A DNA stretch of 57,334 nucleotides from Billgrantia gudaonensis (GTDB taxonomy: Bacteria; Pseudomonadota; Gammaproteobacteria; Pseudomonadales; Halomonadaceae), in contig NZ_FNES01000002.1 in assembly GCF_900100195.1 (NCBI RefSeq), forward strand, positions 352,792-410,125, written 5' to 3'. Each line of letters starts with the position of its first letter. Positions within the stretch are counted from its first letter, which is position 1. Below are positions 21,046 through 29,471 of this stretch, one piece after another. A program made the position numbers and the translations under genes. The notes beneath the pieces were generated by a model. That model worked only from the letters and a program-made list of their open reading frames with translations, was not told the DNA's origin and searched no databases.

Positions 21046-22008
21046 ATGCCCCCTGATGTTTGCACGCTCCCCGCCTCGCTGCGGCATGTCCACGTCACCG
21101 AGGTGGGGCCGCGCGATGGCCTGCAGAACGAGCCGGTGACGCTGCCCACCGCCGACAAGGTGGCACTGGTGCGCTCGCTGGTCGATGCAGGGGTGCGCGA
21201 GTTCGAGCTCACCTCCTTCGTCAGCCCGCGGGCGGTGCCGGCCCTGGCCGATGCTGCCGAGCTGGTCGCCGAGGTGCGTCGGATCGAGGGCCTGCACCTC
21301 TCCGCGCTGGTGCCCAACGAGCGCGGTGCCGAGCGGGCCCTCGCCGCTGGCGTCGACTCGGTGGTGCTGTTCGTCTCGGCCTCCGAGAGCCACAACGCCA
21401 AGAACGTCAACCGCAGCGTGGCCGACTCGCTGGCCGGCTTCGAACGTATCGCCCGCTCGCTGGAGGGTAGCGACGTGGCATTGCGGGGAGCCATCGCCAC
21501 CAGCTTCGGCTGCCCCTTCGAGGGCGAGGTGTCGGTGGCAGCGGTGGGACGCATCGCCCAGCACTTCGCCGACCTCGGTGCCCGCTACGTGTCGCTGGGC
21601 GATACCACCGGCATGGCCACGCCGCCGCTGGTGACCGAGCGCATCGAGCATCTGCGCCAAGTGGCGCCGACCGTCTCGCCCACCCTGCACTTCCACAATA
21701 CGCGTGGCCTCGGTCTGGTCAACGTGCTGCAGGGATTGATGCTGGGCGTCGATCGCTACGAGAGCGCCATCGGCGGGCTGGGAGGCTGTCCGTTCGCGCC
21801 GGGGGCGTCGGGCAACATCGCCAGCGAGGATCTGATCTATCTGCTCGACGAGCTGGGCCTCGAGACCGGCATCGAACTGGAGGGCATGATCGAGGCTGCC
21901 CGGCTGGCCGCGCGCTTGATGGGGCGCGAGTTGCCCGCCCAGGTTTCCAAGGCGGGCCCGCGGCTGGCCACGCACGATGCCGACCGGACGCTGGCGGCCA
22001 GGGGGTAG
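21046..22008 (+). CDS. Hydroxymethylglutaryl-CoA lyase family protein
   Basis: A 320-residue TIM-barrel lyase of the HMG-CoA lyase family, which splits 3-hydroxy-3-methylglutaryl-CoA to acetyl-CoA and acetoacetate. Catalytic residues match: Arg23-Asp24 in GPRDGLQNE, metal ligands His215 and His217 in LHFHNTRG and the loop cysteine Cys248 in GGCPFAPGASGN. In leucine-degradation loci it would sit with liu genes; here it is followed seven bases later by a CaiB-type CoA-transferase and then TctCBA, so it may act on an imported acid such as hydroxymethylglutarate or citramalate. It has no local regulator. Confidence 0.88.
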   Translation: MPPDVCTLPASLRHVHVTEVGPRDGLQNEPVTLPTADKVALVRSLVDAGVREFELTSFVSPRAVPALADAAELVAEVRRIEGLHLSALVPNERGAERALAAGVDSVVLFVSASESHNAKNVNRSVADSLAGFERIARSLEGSDVALRGAIATSFGCPFEGEVSVAAVGRIAQHFADLGARYVSLGDTTGMATPPLVTERIEHLRQVAPTVSPTLHFHNTRGLGLVNVLQGLMLGVDRYESAIGGLGGCPFAPGASGNIASEDLIYLLDELGLETGIELEGMIEAARLAARLMGRELPAQVSKAGPRLATHDADRTLAARG

Positions 22009-22015
22009 CTCGCAG

Positions 22016-23212
22016 ATGACGGACTCGCAGCCCTACGGCAGCCTGGCGGGCATTCGCGTCATCGACCTGACGCGGGTGATCTCCGGCCCCTTCTGCACGC
22101 AGATCCTCGGCGACCACGGTGCCGACGTGATCAAGGTCGAGTCGCCCGGCAAGGGCGACGTGGTGCGCGGTCAGGGCAACATGATCAACGGCGAAAGCTG
22201 GTACTTCGCTCAGTTCAACCGCAACAAGCGCTCGTTGACCCTGAATCTGCGCAGCGACGAAGGCAGGGAGATCCTGCATCGGCTGCTGGCCGAAGCCGAC
22301 GTGCTGGTGGAGAACTTCCGCCCCGGGGTGCTGGCCAGGATGGGCCTCGACGACGACACGCTGCGCGAGCGCTATCCGCAACTGGTAGTGGGGCGCATCA
22401 ACGGCTTCGGTTCCACCGGTCCCTATCGCGACCGTCCGGCCTATGACTTCATCGCCCAGGCCATGAGCGGTTTCATGGGGGTGAACGGTCCGGCCGACGG
22501 TGAGCCGATGCGCGCCGCCCCGCCGATCAGCGACATGGTTGCCAGCCAGAACCTGGCTTTCGGCATCTGCGCGGCCCTGGTGCGCCGCGAGCGAACGGGG
22601 CAGGGCGACATCGTCGAGACGGCGCTGACCAATGGCCTGATCGCCATGCTGGGCTACCTGGCCGCCGAGTTCTTCGCCACCGACCGCCTGCCGGCGCGTA
22701 CCGGCAACGATCACCCCATGCTCTATCCTTACGGGCTGTTCAAGGCCAGCGACGGCGAAGTCGCCATCGCCCCCAGCAACGACACCATGGTGGAGCGCTT
22801 TCTCGGTGCCCTGGACAGGCTGGATCTGCTCGACGATGCGCGTTTCGCCGACAACGCGCGGCGCATGGCCAATCGCGATGCACTGCGCGAGATCCTCAAC
22901 GGCATCATCGAAACGCGCCGGGTGGACGACTGGATCGAGCACCTCAATCGGGCCGGTGTGCCGTGCGGCCGGGTGCACGACCTGCGCGAGACCTTCGCCG
23001 ACCCGCAGGTCCGCGCTCATGAGATGCGGCTGGAACTGGAGCAGGCCTCCGGCAAGATTCCGGTGACGGGCTTTCCCGTCAAGCTGCGCGAGGCGCCGGC
23101 GACGCTCTGTCATCCGGTGCCGCGTCTGGGTGAACACACTCGCCAACTGCTCGGCGAACTCGGCCTGGCCGAACGCGAACTTGACGACCTTGCCGCGCGC
23201 GGTGTCATCTGA
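22016..23212 (+). CDS. CaiB/BaiF family (class III) CoA-transferase
   Basis: A 398-residue enzyme of the family III CoA-transferases, which move CoA from a donor such as succinyl-CoA or acetyl-CoA to a carboxylic acid. The N-terminal pattern GIRVIDLTRVISGPFCTQIL, the DYGVDVIK-like ILGDHGADVIKVESP and catalytic Asp173 in PISDMVASQ fit the family. Its start was set at MTDSQPYGSLAG, eight bases after the lyase stop; an in-frame start 13 codons earlier would overlap the lyase. Context suggests that it activates the acid imported by TctCBA so that the lyase can cleave the CoA ester. Confidence 0.87.
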   Translation: MTDSQPYGSLAGIRVIDLTRVISGPFCTQILGDHGADVIKVESPGKGDVVRGQGNMINGESWYFAQFNRNKRSLTLNLRSDEGREILHRLLAEADVLVENFRPGVLARMGLDDDTLRERYPQLVVGRINGFGSTGPYRDRPAYDFIAQAMSGFMGVNGPADGEPMRAAPPISDMVASQNLAFGICAALVRRERTGQGDIVETALTNGLIAMLGYLAAEFFATDRLPARTGNDHPMLYPYGLFKASDGEVAIAPSNDTMVERFLGALDRLDLLDDARFADNARRMANRDALREILNGIIETRRVDDWIEHLNRAGVPCGRVHDLRETFADPQVRAHEMRLELEQASGKIPVTGFPVKLREAPATLCHPVPRLGEHTRQLLGELGLAERELDDLAARGVI

Positions 23213-23318
23213 ACTACCCTGACAACGGTCGCCCTCCGGGCAGCCGATGACCCTGGTGCCGAGGTCCTGCCGTGCACCGCCATGACGCTTCACAACAACA
23301 ATGCGGAGGAATACGCCA

Positions 23319-24314
23319 ATGAAATCCATCACCCCAAGCCTGTCGGGCATCGCCGCCACCGCCGTGCTGAGTGCCGGCCTGGTCTTCAGTGCACCGAGCC
23401 AGGCGCTGCCCATCAGCGAGTGCATCGCTCCCGCCGATCCCGGCGGCGGCTGGGACTTCACCTGCCGCAGCGTCGGCAAGCTGTTGCACGAGCTGGAACT
23501 GGTCGAAGACCCCGTCCAGGTAACCAATCGACCCGGCGGCGTCGGGGCCGTGGCCTTCTCCAACGTGGCCAGCAACCATGCCGATGACAGCGACATCATC
23601 GTGGCTACCAGCACCGTCGGGGTCACCCAAATCGCCCAGGGCAAGTATCCGGGCGGTGCCGACACCATGCGCTGGCTGGGCATGCTGGGTACCGACGTGG
23701 GCGTGATCCTGGTCGACGACGATAGCGAGTACGAGACCCTGAATCAGTTGCTCGACGACATCGTCGAGGATCCGAGTGCCTTGTCCATGGCGGGCTCCAG
23801 CGGCGCCGGGGGCTGGGACCATATCCGTGCGCTGATGGTGGCCAAGGCCGCGGGCTTGCCGGCCGACCAGTTCGGTGCACTGCGCTGGGTGCAGTTCGAC
23901 GGTGGCGGTCCGGCGGTGACCCAGATGATGGGGGGACATGTGGACGTGGTCTCGACCGACCTGGGCGAGATCGCCGGCTTCATCGAATCGGGCGACGTGC
24001 GGGTGCTGGCGGTGCTCTCCGAGGAGCCGCTGCCCGAGCCCTTCGATGACCTGCCCACCGCTGCCTCCCAGGGCTATGACGTGGCCGGCTACAACTGGCG
24101 CGGCTTCTATACCGGCGGCGAGGTCTCCAACGAGGACTACGCCGCCATGGTGGAGGATCTCCAGACGCTGTACGAGAGCGACGAGTGGAAAACGGTCGCC
24201 CAGGAGAACGGCCTGGTGCCGCTGTGGCGTGGCGGTGACGAATTCGACGACTTCGTGCGCGAATCCATCGACGAGGTGGAGGCCATTTCCCGCGAGATCG
24301 GAGTTCTCGAGTGA
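23319..24314 (+). CDS. tctC: Tripartite tricarboxylate transporter substrate-binding protein (TctC type)
   Basis: A 331-residue periplasmic binding protein of the TctC family, with a signal peptide to about residue 30 (ending SQA). The mature start contains the carboxylate-binding loop region IAPADPGGGWDFTCRSVGKL, and GGVGAVAFSNV and SMAGSSGAGGWDHI follow in the expected places. Ligands of the family are citrate, tartrate, terephthalate and many other carboxylates. GGAGG precedes the start, and the stop overlaps the tctB start. It is probably induced with the lyase and transferase upstream. Confidence 0.88.
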   Translation: MKSITPSLSGIAATAVLSAGLVFSAPSQALPISECIAPADPGGGWDFTCRSVGKLLHELELVEDPVQVTNRPGGVGAVAFSNVASNHADDSDIIVATSTVGVTQIAQGKYPGGADTMRWLGMLGTDVGVILVDDDSEYETLNQLLDDIVEDPSALSMAGSSGAGGWDHIRALMVAKAAGLPADQFGALRWVQFDGGGPAVTQMMGGHVDVVSTDLGEIAGFIESGDVRVLAVLSEEPLPEPFDDLPTAASQGYDVAGYNWRGFYTGGEVSNEDYAAMVEDLQTLYESDEWKTVAQENGLVPLWRGGDEFDDFVRESIDEVEAISREIGVLE

Positions 24315-24784
24315 GCGAAGCAGGAGACCTGACCGACCGTGTCCCCGGCACGGTCGGCGACCGGATCGCCGGAGCGGTGCTACTGGTGTTGGCGGTGGCT
24401 GCCTGGTGGCTGTCCCACGACTACACCAGCGGTTTCGGTCAGTCGGTGGGGCCGGGGGCCTTCCCGCGACTGGTGAGCGTGCCGCTGGGCGTGCTGGCGC
24501 TCTATCTGATGCTGCGCCCGGGGTTCAACCAGCGCTGGCCTCGCCGGGCCGCCCAACTGCGACAGCTGGGCATGCTGGCGGTGCTGGCCTTATATGCCGG
24601 GCTGGTCGAGCCGCTGGGCTTTCTGCCCAGCGCCCTGCTCGCGGTAGTCGTACTGATCCGTCTGTTCGGGGCGCGCTGGAGACAGGCACTGCCTTTCGGC
24701 GCCCTGCTGACCTCGAGCCTCTATCTGCTTTTCGAATTCGCGCTGGGCATGCCGCTTCCCGACATGCCCGGTCTGGACTGGTAA
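24311..24784 (+). CDS. tctB: Tripartite tricarboxylate transporter small membrane subunit (TctB type)
   Basis: A 157-residue inner-membrane protein with four hydrophobic helices, the usual size for TctB. The GTG start overlaps the tctC stop in GTGA. The pattern FGQSVGPGAFPRLVSVPLGVLALYL after the first helix is typical of the family. It forms the membrane part of the carrier with TctA. Confidence 0.87.
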   Translation: MSEAGDLTDRVPGTVGDRIAGAVLLVLAVAAWWLSHDYTSGFGQSVGPGAFPRLVSVPLGVLALYLMLRPGFNQRWPRRAAQLRQLGMLAVLALYAGLVEPLGFLPSALLAVVVLIRLFGARWRQALPFGALLTSSLYLLFEFALGMPLPDMPGLDW

Positions 24785-24793
24785 CCGCCCGAC

Positions 24794-26296
24794 ATGGAAA
24801 TCCTCGCCTATCTCGCCCAGGGCTTCGCCGTGGCTCTCGAGCCCCAGAACCTCTTCCTGGCTCTCATCGGTTGCGCCCTGGGCACCCTGATCGGAGCGCT
24901 GCCGGGGCTGGGGCCGGTCAATGGCGTGGCGCTGATGATCCCCTTGACCTTCAACTTCGGGCTCTCGGCCACGGCGGCGCTGATCCTGCTGGTCAGCGTC
25001 TACTACGGCTGCATGTACGGCGGGCGCATCAGCTCCATACTCCTCAACATTCCCGGTGACGAGCCGGCGATGATGACCACCCTGGACGGTTACCCCATGG
25101 CGCTGAAGGGGCGCGGCGGCGAGGCGCTGGGGCTCACCGGGGTGGCGTCCTTCGTGGGCGCCTTGTTGGCCACCATCGGACTGACGCTGTTCGCCCCGGT
25201 GCTGGTCGGCTTCGCCATTCGCTTCGGTCCCGCCGAGTATTTCGCGTTGTTCGTGCTGGCTTTTGCCACCATCGGCGGTGTGACCGGCGGCAACCTGGCG
25301 AAGAGCTTCCTGGCCGCCTGCCTGGGTCTGCTGCTCGGCACGGTGGGCATCGACTCGGTGAGCAGCGTGGCTCGCTACACTTTCGGCTGGTACGAGCTGT
25401 ATGACGGCATCGATTTCATCGTGGCTCTGGTGGGGCTGTTCGCCATCTCCGAGTGCCTGGTGTTCCTGGAGAACACTCGCCAGGACAACCGGCCCACCAT
25501 GGTGGTGGGTTCTGCACTACCGGGGGTGCGGACCGCCTGGCGGTGCCGCAACACCATCGCGCGCAGCTCGCTGCTGGGCTTCGTCGCCGGGGTGCTGCCG
25601 GGAGCCGGCGCGGCACTGGGCAGTTTCCTCTCCTATACCCTGGAGCGGCGCTGGCTGGGCCGCCGTGGCGACTTCGGCAATGGCGATCCGCGTGGCGTGG
25701 CAGCTCCCGAGGCGGGCAACAATGCCGCCGCCGGTGGCTCGCTGATTCCCATGCTGTCGTTGGGCATTCCCGGCAGCGGCACCACGGCCATCCTGCTGGC
25801 GCTGCTGCTGTCGATGAACGTCACCCCGGGACCGCTGCTGTTCGACAACCAGCCGGAGCTGGTGTGGGGGCTGGTGGCCGCGCTGTTCATCGGCAATCTG
25901 CTGCTGCTGGCGCTCAACATTCCCCTGGTGGGGCTGTTTGCCCGGGTGCTGCGTGCACCGGGCTGGTTCCTGATGCCCATGGTGGTGATGGTGGCCTTCG
26001 TGGGCGTCTATTCGTTGAGCAACAGCGCCTTCGACCTCTACCTGATGCTGGCCTTCGGCGTGCTGGGCTATGTGCTGCGCAAGCTCGAAATCCCCACCGT
26101 TCCGGTAGTGCTGGGCCTTCTGCTGGGCGGACAGATGGAGTACAACCTGCGCCGCGCCATGTCGATCTCGGGCGGCGAGTGGAGCATCATCTGGAGCAGC
26201 GGCATCTCGGTGGGCATCTACCTCTTCGCCATTGCTCTGCTCGCCGGCGGGCTGCTGTTCCACTGGTTCGTCAAGCGTCGCCCCGCAGTGGGGTGA
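24794..26296 (+). CDS. tctA: Tripartite tricarboxylate transporter large membrane subunit (TctA type)
   Basis: A 500-residue inner-membrane transporter with about 11-12 helices. It contains the TctA signatures GALPGLGPVNGVALMIPLTF and YYGCMYGGRISSILLNIPGD, repeated in form in the second half (GVLPGAGAALGSFLSY and SLGIPGSGTTAILL), as expected for the internal duplication. It is the translocating subunit of a cation-coupled carboxylate importer with TctB and TctC. It is the last gene of the lyase/transferase/transporter group. Confidence 0.92.
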   Translation: MEILAYLAQGFAVALEPQNLFLALIGCALGTLIGALPGLGPVNGVALMIPLTFNFGLSATAALILLVSVYYGCMYGGRISSILLNIPGDEPAMMTTLDGYPMALKGRGGEALGLTGVASFVGALLATIGLTLFAPVLVGFAIRFGPAEYFALFVLAFATIGGVTGGNLAKSFLAACLGLLLGTVGIDSVSSVARYTFGWYELYDGIDFIVALVGLFAISECLVFLENTRQDNRPTMVVGSALPGVRTAWRCRNTIARSSLLGFVAGVLPGAGAALGSFLSYTLERRWLGRRGDFGNGDPRGVAAPEAGNNAAAGGSLIPMLSLGIPGSGTTAILLALLLSMNVTPGPLLFDNQPELVWGLVAALFIGNLLLLALNIPLVGLFARVLRAPGWFLMPMVVMVAFVGVYSLSNSAFDLYLMLAFGVLGYVLRKLEIPTVPVVLGLLLGGQMEYNLRRAMSISGGEWSIIWSSGISVGIYLFAIALLAGGLLFHWFVKRRPAVG

Positions 26297-26325
26297 TAGC
26301 CAAGCCGCGGGGCCGCTGCCAGAAT

Positions 26326-26348
26326 GGGCATCTCAAGGAGAGATGCCC
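26326..26348 (+). promoter_or_regulatory. Hairpin presenting the ribosome site of the dGTPase gene
   Basis: GGGCATCTC and GAGATGCCC form a perfect 9-bp stem with AAGGA as the loop, and the start codon ATG at 26349 follows immediately. The core of the ribosome site is in the loop and the first stem bases. This RNA structure could affect initiation or help end the tct transcript. Confidence 0.6.
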
Positions 26349-27683
26349 ATGACGCAGATGACCTGGCCGCGCTTGCTCGATCCATCGCGCCTGCACGGCA
26401 GCGGCAACGGCCGCGAGGAGATCGGCCGCAGCCCCTTCCACAAGGATCACGACCGCATCGTCTTCGCCGGCTCCTTTCGGCGCCTGGGGCGCAAGACCCA
26501 GGTGCACCCGCTCACCGATAACGATCACATCCACACCCGTCTGACCCACTCCCTGGAGGTGGGCTGCGTGGGTCGCTCGCTGGGCATGATCGTCGGCGAG
26601 GGGTTGCGCGAACGGCTGCCCGAATGGATCACGCCGGCCGATCTCGGCGTCATCGTCCAGGCCGCCTGCCTGGGTCACGACATCGGCAACCCGCCCTTCG
26701 GGCATGCCGGCGAGTATGCCATTCGCGACTGGTTCAAGCGTGCCGAGGCGGATGGCAGCGGCCTGCTCGAGGGCCTGTCTGCCGCCGAACGCGACGACCT
26801 GCTCACCTACGAGGGCAACGCCCAGGGCTTTCGCATCGTCACCCAGATCGAGTACAACCAGTTTCGCGGCGGCATGCGCCTCACCGCGGCGACGCTCGGC
26901 ACCCTGCTCAAGTATCCCTGGACCGTGGCCCACGGCGGCAGTGCCGGCAAGTTCGGCTGCTATCAGTCCGAACGGTCGATGCTGGCCGAAGTGGCCGACC
27001 ACCTGGGTTTGATACCGCGCGGCGAAGGGCGCTGGTGCCGGCATCCGCTGGCCTGGCTGGTGGAGGCGGCCGACGACATCTGCTACGCCCTGCTCGACCT
27101 GGAGGATGGCCTGGAGATGGGCATTCTGCGCTTCGACGAGGTGGCCGAGGTGCTGCTGCAGATCGCCGGCGATGCACCGCCGGACTACGCCGTCATGCAG
27201 CGCGAGGGCGTGTCGCAGCGGCGGCGCATCGCTGCCTTGCGCGGGGCCGCCATGGAGCGAGCGGTGAACGACGTGGGCGCGGTCTTCGTCGAGCACGAAA
27301 CGGCGTTGCTGAACGGTACTCTGCGCGACGATCTGCTGGAGCTGTGCCACCCCGACCTGGACTGGGGAGTGAAGGCGGCCAAGCAGTTGGCTCGCGAACG
27401 CATCTTCCAGAACGAGCGCAAGGCCAAGCTCGAGATCGGCGCCTACACGACGCTGGGCATTCTGCTGGAGGCCTTCATCGGTGCGGCCCACGAGTTGCAC
27501 CACACCGGGCACTCCACCTTCAAGCATCAGCGCGTGCTGGCGCTGATCGGCGAGAACACGCCGCGCCCCTCCTGGAGTCTGTATGCCAGCTACCGGCGCA
27601 TGCTCGACTTCATCGGCGGCATGACCGACCACTACGCCGTGGACCTGGCCCAGGAGATGGGCGGCCGGTTGCGGGGAGACTGA
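26349..27683 (+). CDS. dGTPase-like deoxynucleotide triphosphohydrolase
   Basis: A 444-residue HD-domain phosphohydrolase of the dGTPase family, which converts dNTPs to deoxynucleosides and triphosphate. Metal ligands are visible: His62/His67 region in HTRLTHSLEV, His110-Asp111 in CLGHDIGNPPFGHAGE. The later LEAADDICYALLDLEDG supplies a conserved Asp. It resembles the type-2 branch (shorter than E. coli Dgt), often active on several dNTPs. The start was placed after the AAGGAGA site. The hairpin over the ribosome site is unusual. Confidence 0.88.
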   Translation: MTQMTWPRLLDPSRLHGSGNGREEIGRSPFHKDHDRIVFAGSFRRLGRKTQVHPLTDNDHIHTRLTHSLEVGCVGRSLGMIVGEGLRERLPEWITPADLGVIVQAACLGHDIGNPPFGHAGEYAIRDWFKRAEADGSGLLEGLSAAERDDLLTYEGNAQGFRIVTQIEYNQFRGGMRLTAATLGTLLKYPWTVAHGGSAGKFGCYQSERSMLAEVADHLGLIPRGEGRWCRHPLAWLVEAADDICYALLDLEDGLEMGILRFDEVAEVLLQIAGDAPPDYAVMQREGVSQRRRIAALRGAAMERAVNDVGAVFVEHETALLNGTLRDDLLELCHPDLDWGVKAAKQLARERIFQNERKAKLEIGAYTTLGILLEAFIGAAHELHHTGHSTFKHQRVLALIGENTPRPSWSLYASYRRMLDFIGGMTDHYAVDLAQEMGGRLRGD

Positions 27684-27686
27684 GCG

Positions 27687-28472
27687 ATGCATGCCCGGCT
27701 GACGCTGCTGCTGGTTGCCTGGCTGCTGACATCGTTCGCTGCGGCGCAGCCAGCCGAAAGGGGCGAGTCGGCGGTGTCACGCCTGGAGCGCGACGACTTC
27801 GGCCACTACACCCTGGCACTGACCTGGCACGCCGGCTTCTGCGCGACCCGTTCGAGTCCGCCGCGGGAGTGCCGCGAACCGACACCGCACGAGGGCGCAT
27901 CGCAGGGGTTCGTGCTGCACGGCCTGTGGCCGTCGTTGCCCGAGCGCTTCGCCGAGCGGGGCGTCGATCGCCGGCGCTGGTGGGCCGAGGGGTGCTTTCT
28001 CGAGCGCCCGCGCGCCGACGGCGGCTTTTGCCGGGCACGTCCGCCGTTCGGCTTCGACGCACCGCTGGCCGAGGCGCTGGACGAAGCCATGCCGGGCCGG
28101 GCGAGCTGCCTCGACCGCTATCAGTACGCCAAGCATGCGGCCTGCTTCGCCATCGAGCCGGCCGATTACTTCGCGGCGGCACTCGATCTCCAGACTGCGG
28201 TCAATGACAGTGCCTTTGGCGCTTTCGTGACGCTCAATCATGGCGGGGAGGTGGCGCGCAACGATCTGATCGAGGCCTTCGAGGCGGCCTTCGGCGAGGG
28301 AACCGGGCGCGCCCTGCGGCTGGAGTGCCGCGGGCGCGCCAATCGCGTGCTCACCGAGGTGCGCATCGCCATCGATGCCGAGCGGCTGGGCGACTTTCCG
28401 GACGCCGAAAGCCTCGTGCGTCAGCAGCGCGGTCGCTGCGCCACCCGGGTGACCATCGCCGTGCTGGAGTGA
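27687..28472 (+). CDS. RNase T2 family protein similar to RNase I
   Basis: A 261-residue periplasmic protein like E. coli RNase I, a T2 family ribonuclease. Signal peptide about 1-20. The first active motif FVLHGLWP (75-82) keeps His78. In the second motif, YQYAKHAAC, Lys149 and His150 remain, but the usual catalytic Glu is Gln146. Cysteines (52, 62, 103, 115, 141, 153) fit the family disulfides. The Gln change predicts reduced or altered activity. It begins three bases after the dGTPase stop, so the two are coexpressed. Confidence 0.82.
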   Translation: MHARLTLLLVAWLLTSFAAAQPAERGESAVSRLERDDFGHYTLALTWHAGFCATRSSPPRECREPTPHEGASQGFVLHGLWPSLPERFAERGVDRRRWWAEGCFLERPRADGGFCRARPPFGFDAPLAEALDEAMPGRASCLDRYQYAKHAACFAIEPADYFAAALDLQTAVNDSAFGAFVTLNHGGEVARNDLIEAFEAAFGEGTGRALRLECRGRANRVLTEVRIAIDAERLGDFPDAESLVRQQRGRCATRVTIAVLE

Positions 28473-28485
28473 ACGGGTTTGCCGG

Positions 28486-29361
28486 TCAGGCGGCGCGCTC
28501 CATCAGGGCGGCGATCAGCTTGTCATGCAGCGCGTCGTCGAGGTCGCCCAGACGCATCTCGTCCACTTGCCGAGCGAGGGTTTCGCCGCTGACCACCGTG
28601 ACGCCTTCGGGTTCGGCCTCCTGGAGGATCTCCCAGCCGGGCAGCGCGAGGATGCCGTGAACCGGCACCGGTTCTCCACAGCGCTGCTGCAGCCAGCGGG
28701 TCAGCCAGTTGGCGGCGCGGCGGGTCTTCTCCAGGGGGCGGCGTTCGTGCCAGCCGGGAAAGCGCAGGCGCTCGCGCTCCACGCTCACCACGCCGACCTC
28801 GCGGCCGTCCGGGGTGAAGGGGCGAGCGCGGCCGCGGGTCTCGACCACGAAGACGCCGTGGGGGGTGACGGCCACGTGGTCGATGACGTCGGTGTCGGTG
28901 GGTACGTCGTGGAAGACGTAGTAGGGGTGAGCCTCGGGGTGGATGAGCCGTTCGAGCTCCTGACCCACCGCCAGCTTGCTGGCCAGGCCCAGCTTGATGC
29001 GACGAATCTGCTGGAAATCGCGAATCAGGCGAAAGCAGAACGCCAGCACCAGCAGGGTGCTGAGCGCCCCGTAGAGCGTCCACTCCAGCCAGTTCTGATG
29101 GCTGGCGAACAGCATGCGACCCATGCCGTAGACCAGTGGCGCAAGCGTGACGATGGGGCCCAGGGCGCCGTTGAGGAACAGGCTGGCAAAAGCACGGTCG
29201 AGCAGATCGCGCTGCACCTGGCCCGGCTCGCGCAGTGGGCAGGCATCGAACGGCGAGCGCACCTGCGCATCGTGGAGGTTGCGCAGGGCGAGTACGATCA
29301 CCCCGGTTGCCCCCAGAGGAAACAGAAAGATCAACGGAAGCAGGTATTCCAGCCAGGCCAT
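28486..29361 (-). CDS. NERD domain membrane protein
   Basis: A 291-residue protein with two or three N-terminal hydrophobic helices (about 4-27, 62-80 and 90-110) followed by a NERD (nuclease-related) domain. The domain is seen in KLAVGQELERLIHPEAHPYY, DVIDHVAVTPHGVFVVETRG and the later KTRRAANWLTRWL. The Asp of DVIDHV and Glu of VVETRG match the restriction-endonuclease-like core. Substrates of NERD proteins are mostly unknown. It converges on the RNase T2 gene with a 13-base gap. GGAAC precedes the start. The frame is open upstream, but the helix start fits here. Confidence 0.75.
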   Translation of the reverse strand: MAWLEYLLPLIFLFPLGATGVIVLALRNLHDAQVRSPFDACPLREPGQVQRDLLDRAFASLFLNGALGPIVTLAPLVYGMGRMLFASHQNWLEWTLYGALSTLLVLAFCFRLIRDFQQIRRIKLGLASKLAVGQELERLIHPEAHPYYVFHDVPTDTDVIDHVAVTPHGVFVVETRGRARPFTPDGREVGVVSVERERLRFPGWHERRPLEKTRRAANWLTRWLQQRCGEPVPVHGILALPGWEILQEAEPEGVTVVSGETLARQVDEMRLGDLDDALHDKLIAALMERAA

Positions 29362-29471
29362 CGGGGTTCCTTGCCAGGGGGCGCGCGTGAGCTCCCATTC
29401 TAGACAACCTGGCCCCATCGGGGCCATGGTCAGTTCAGCGGCATTCTGACGCCGCCCATGGGAGGAGGTGC

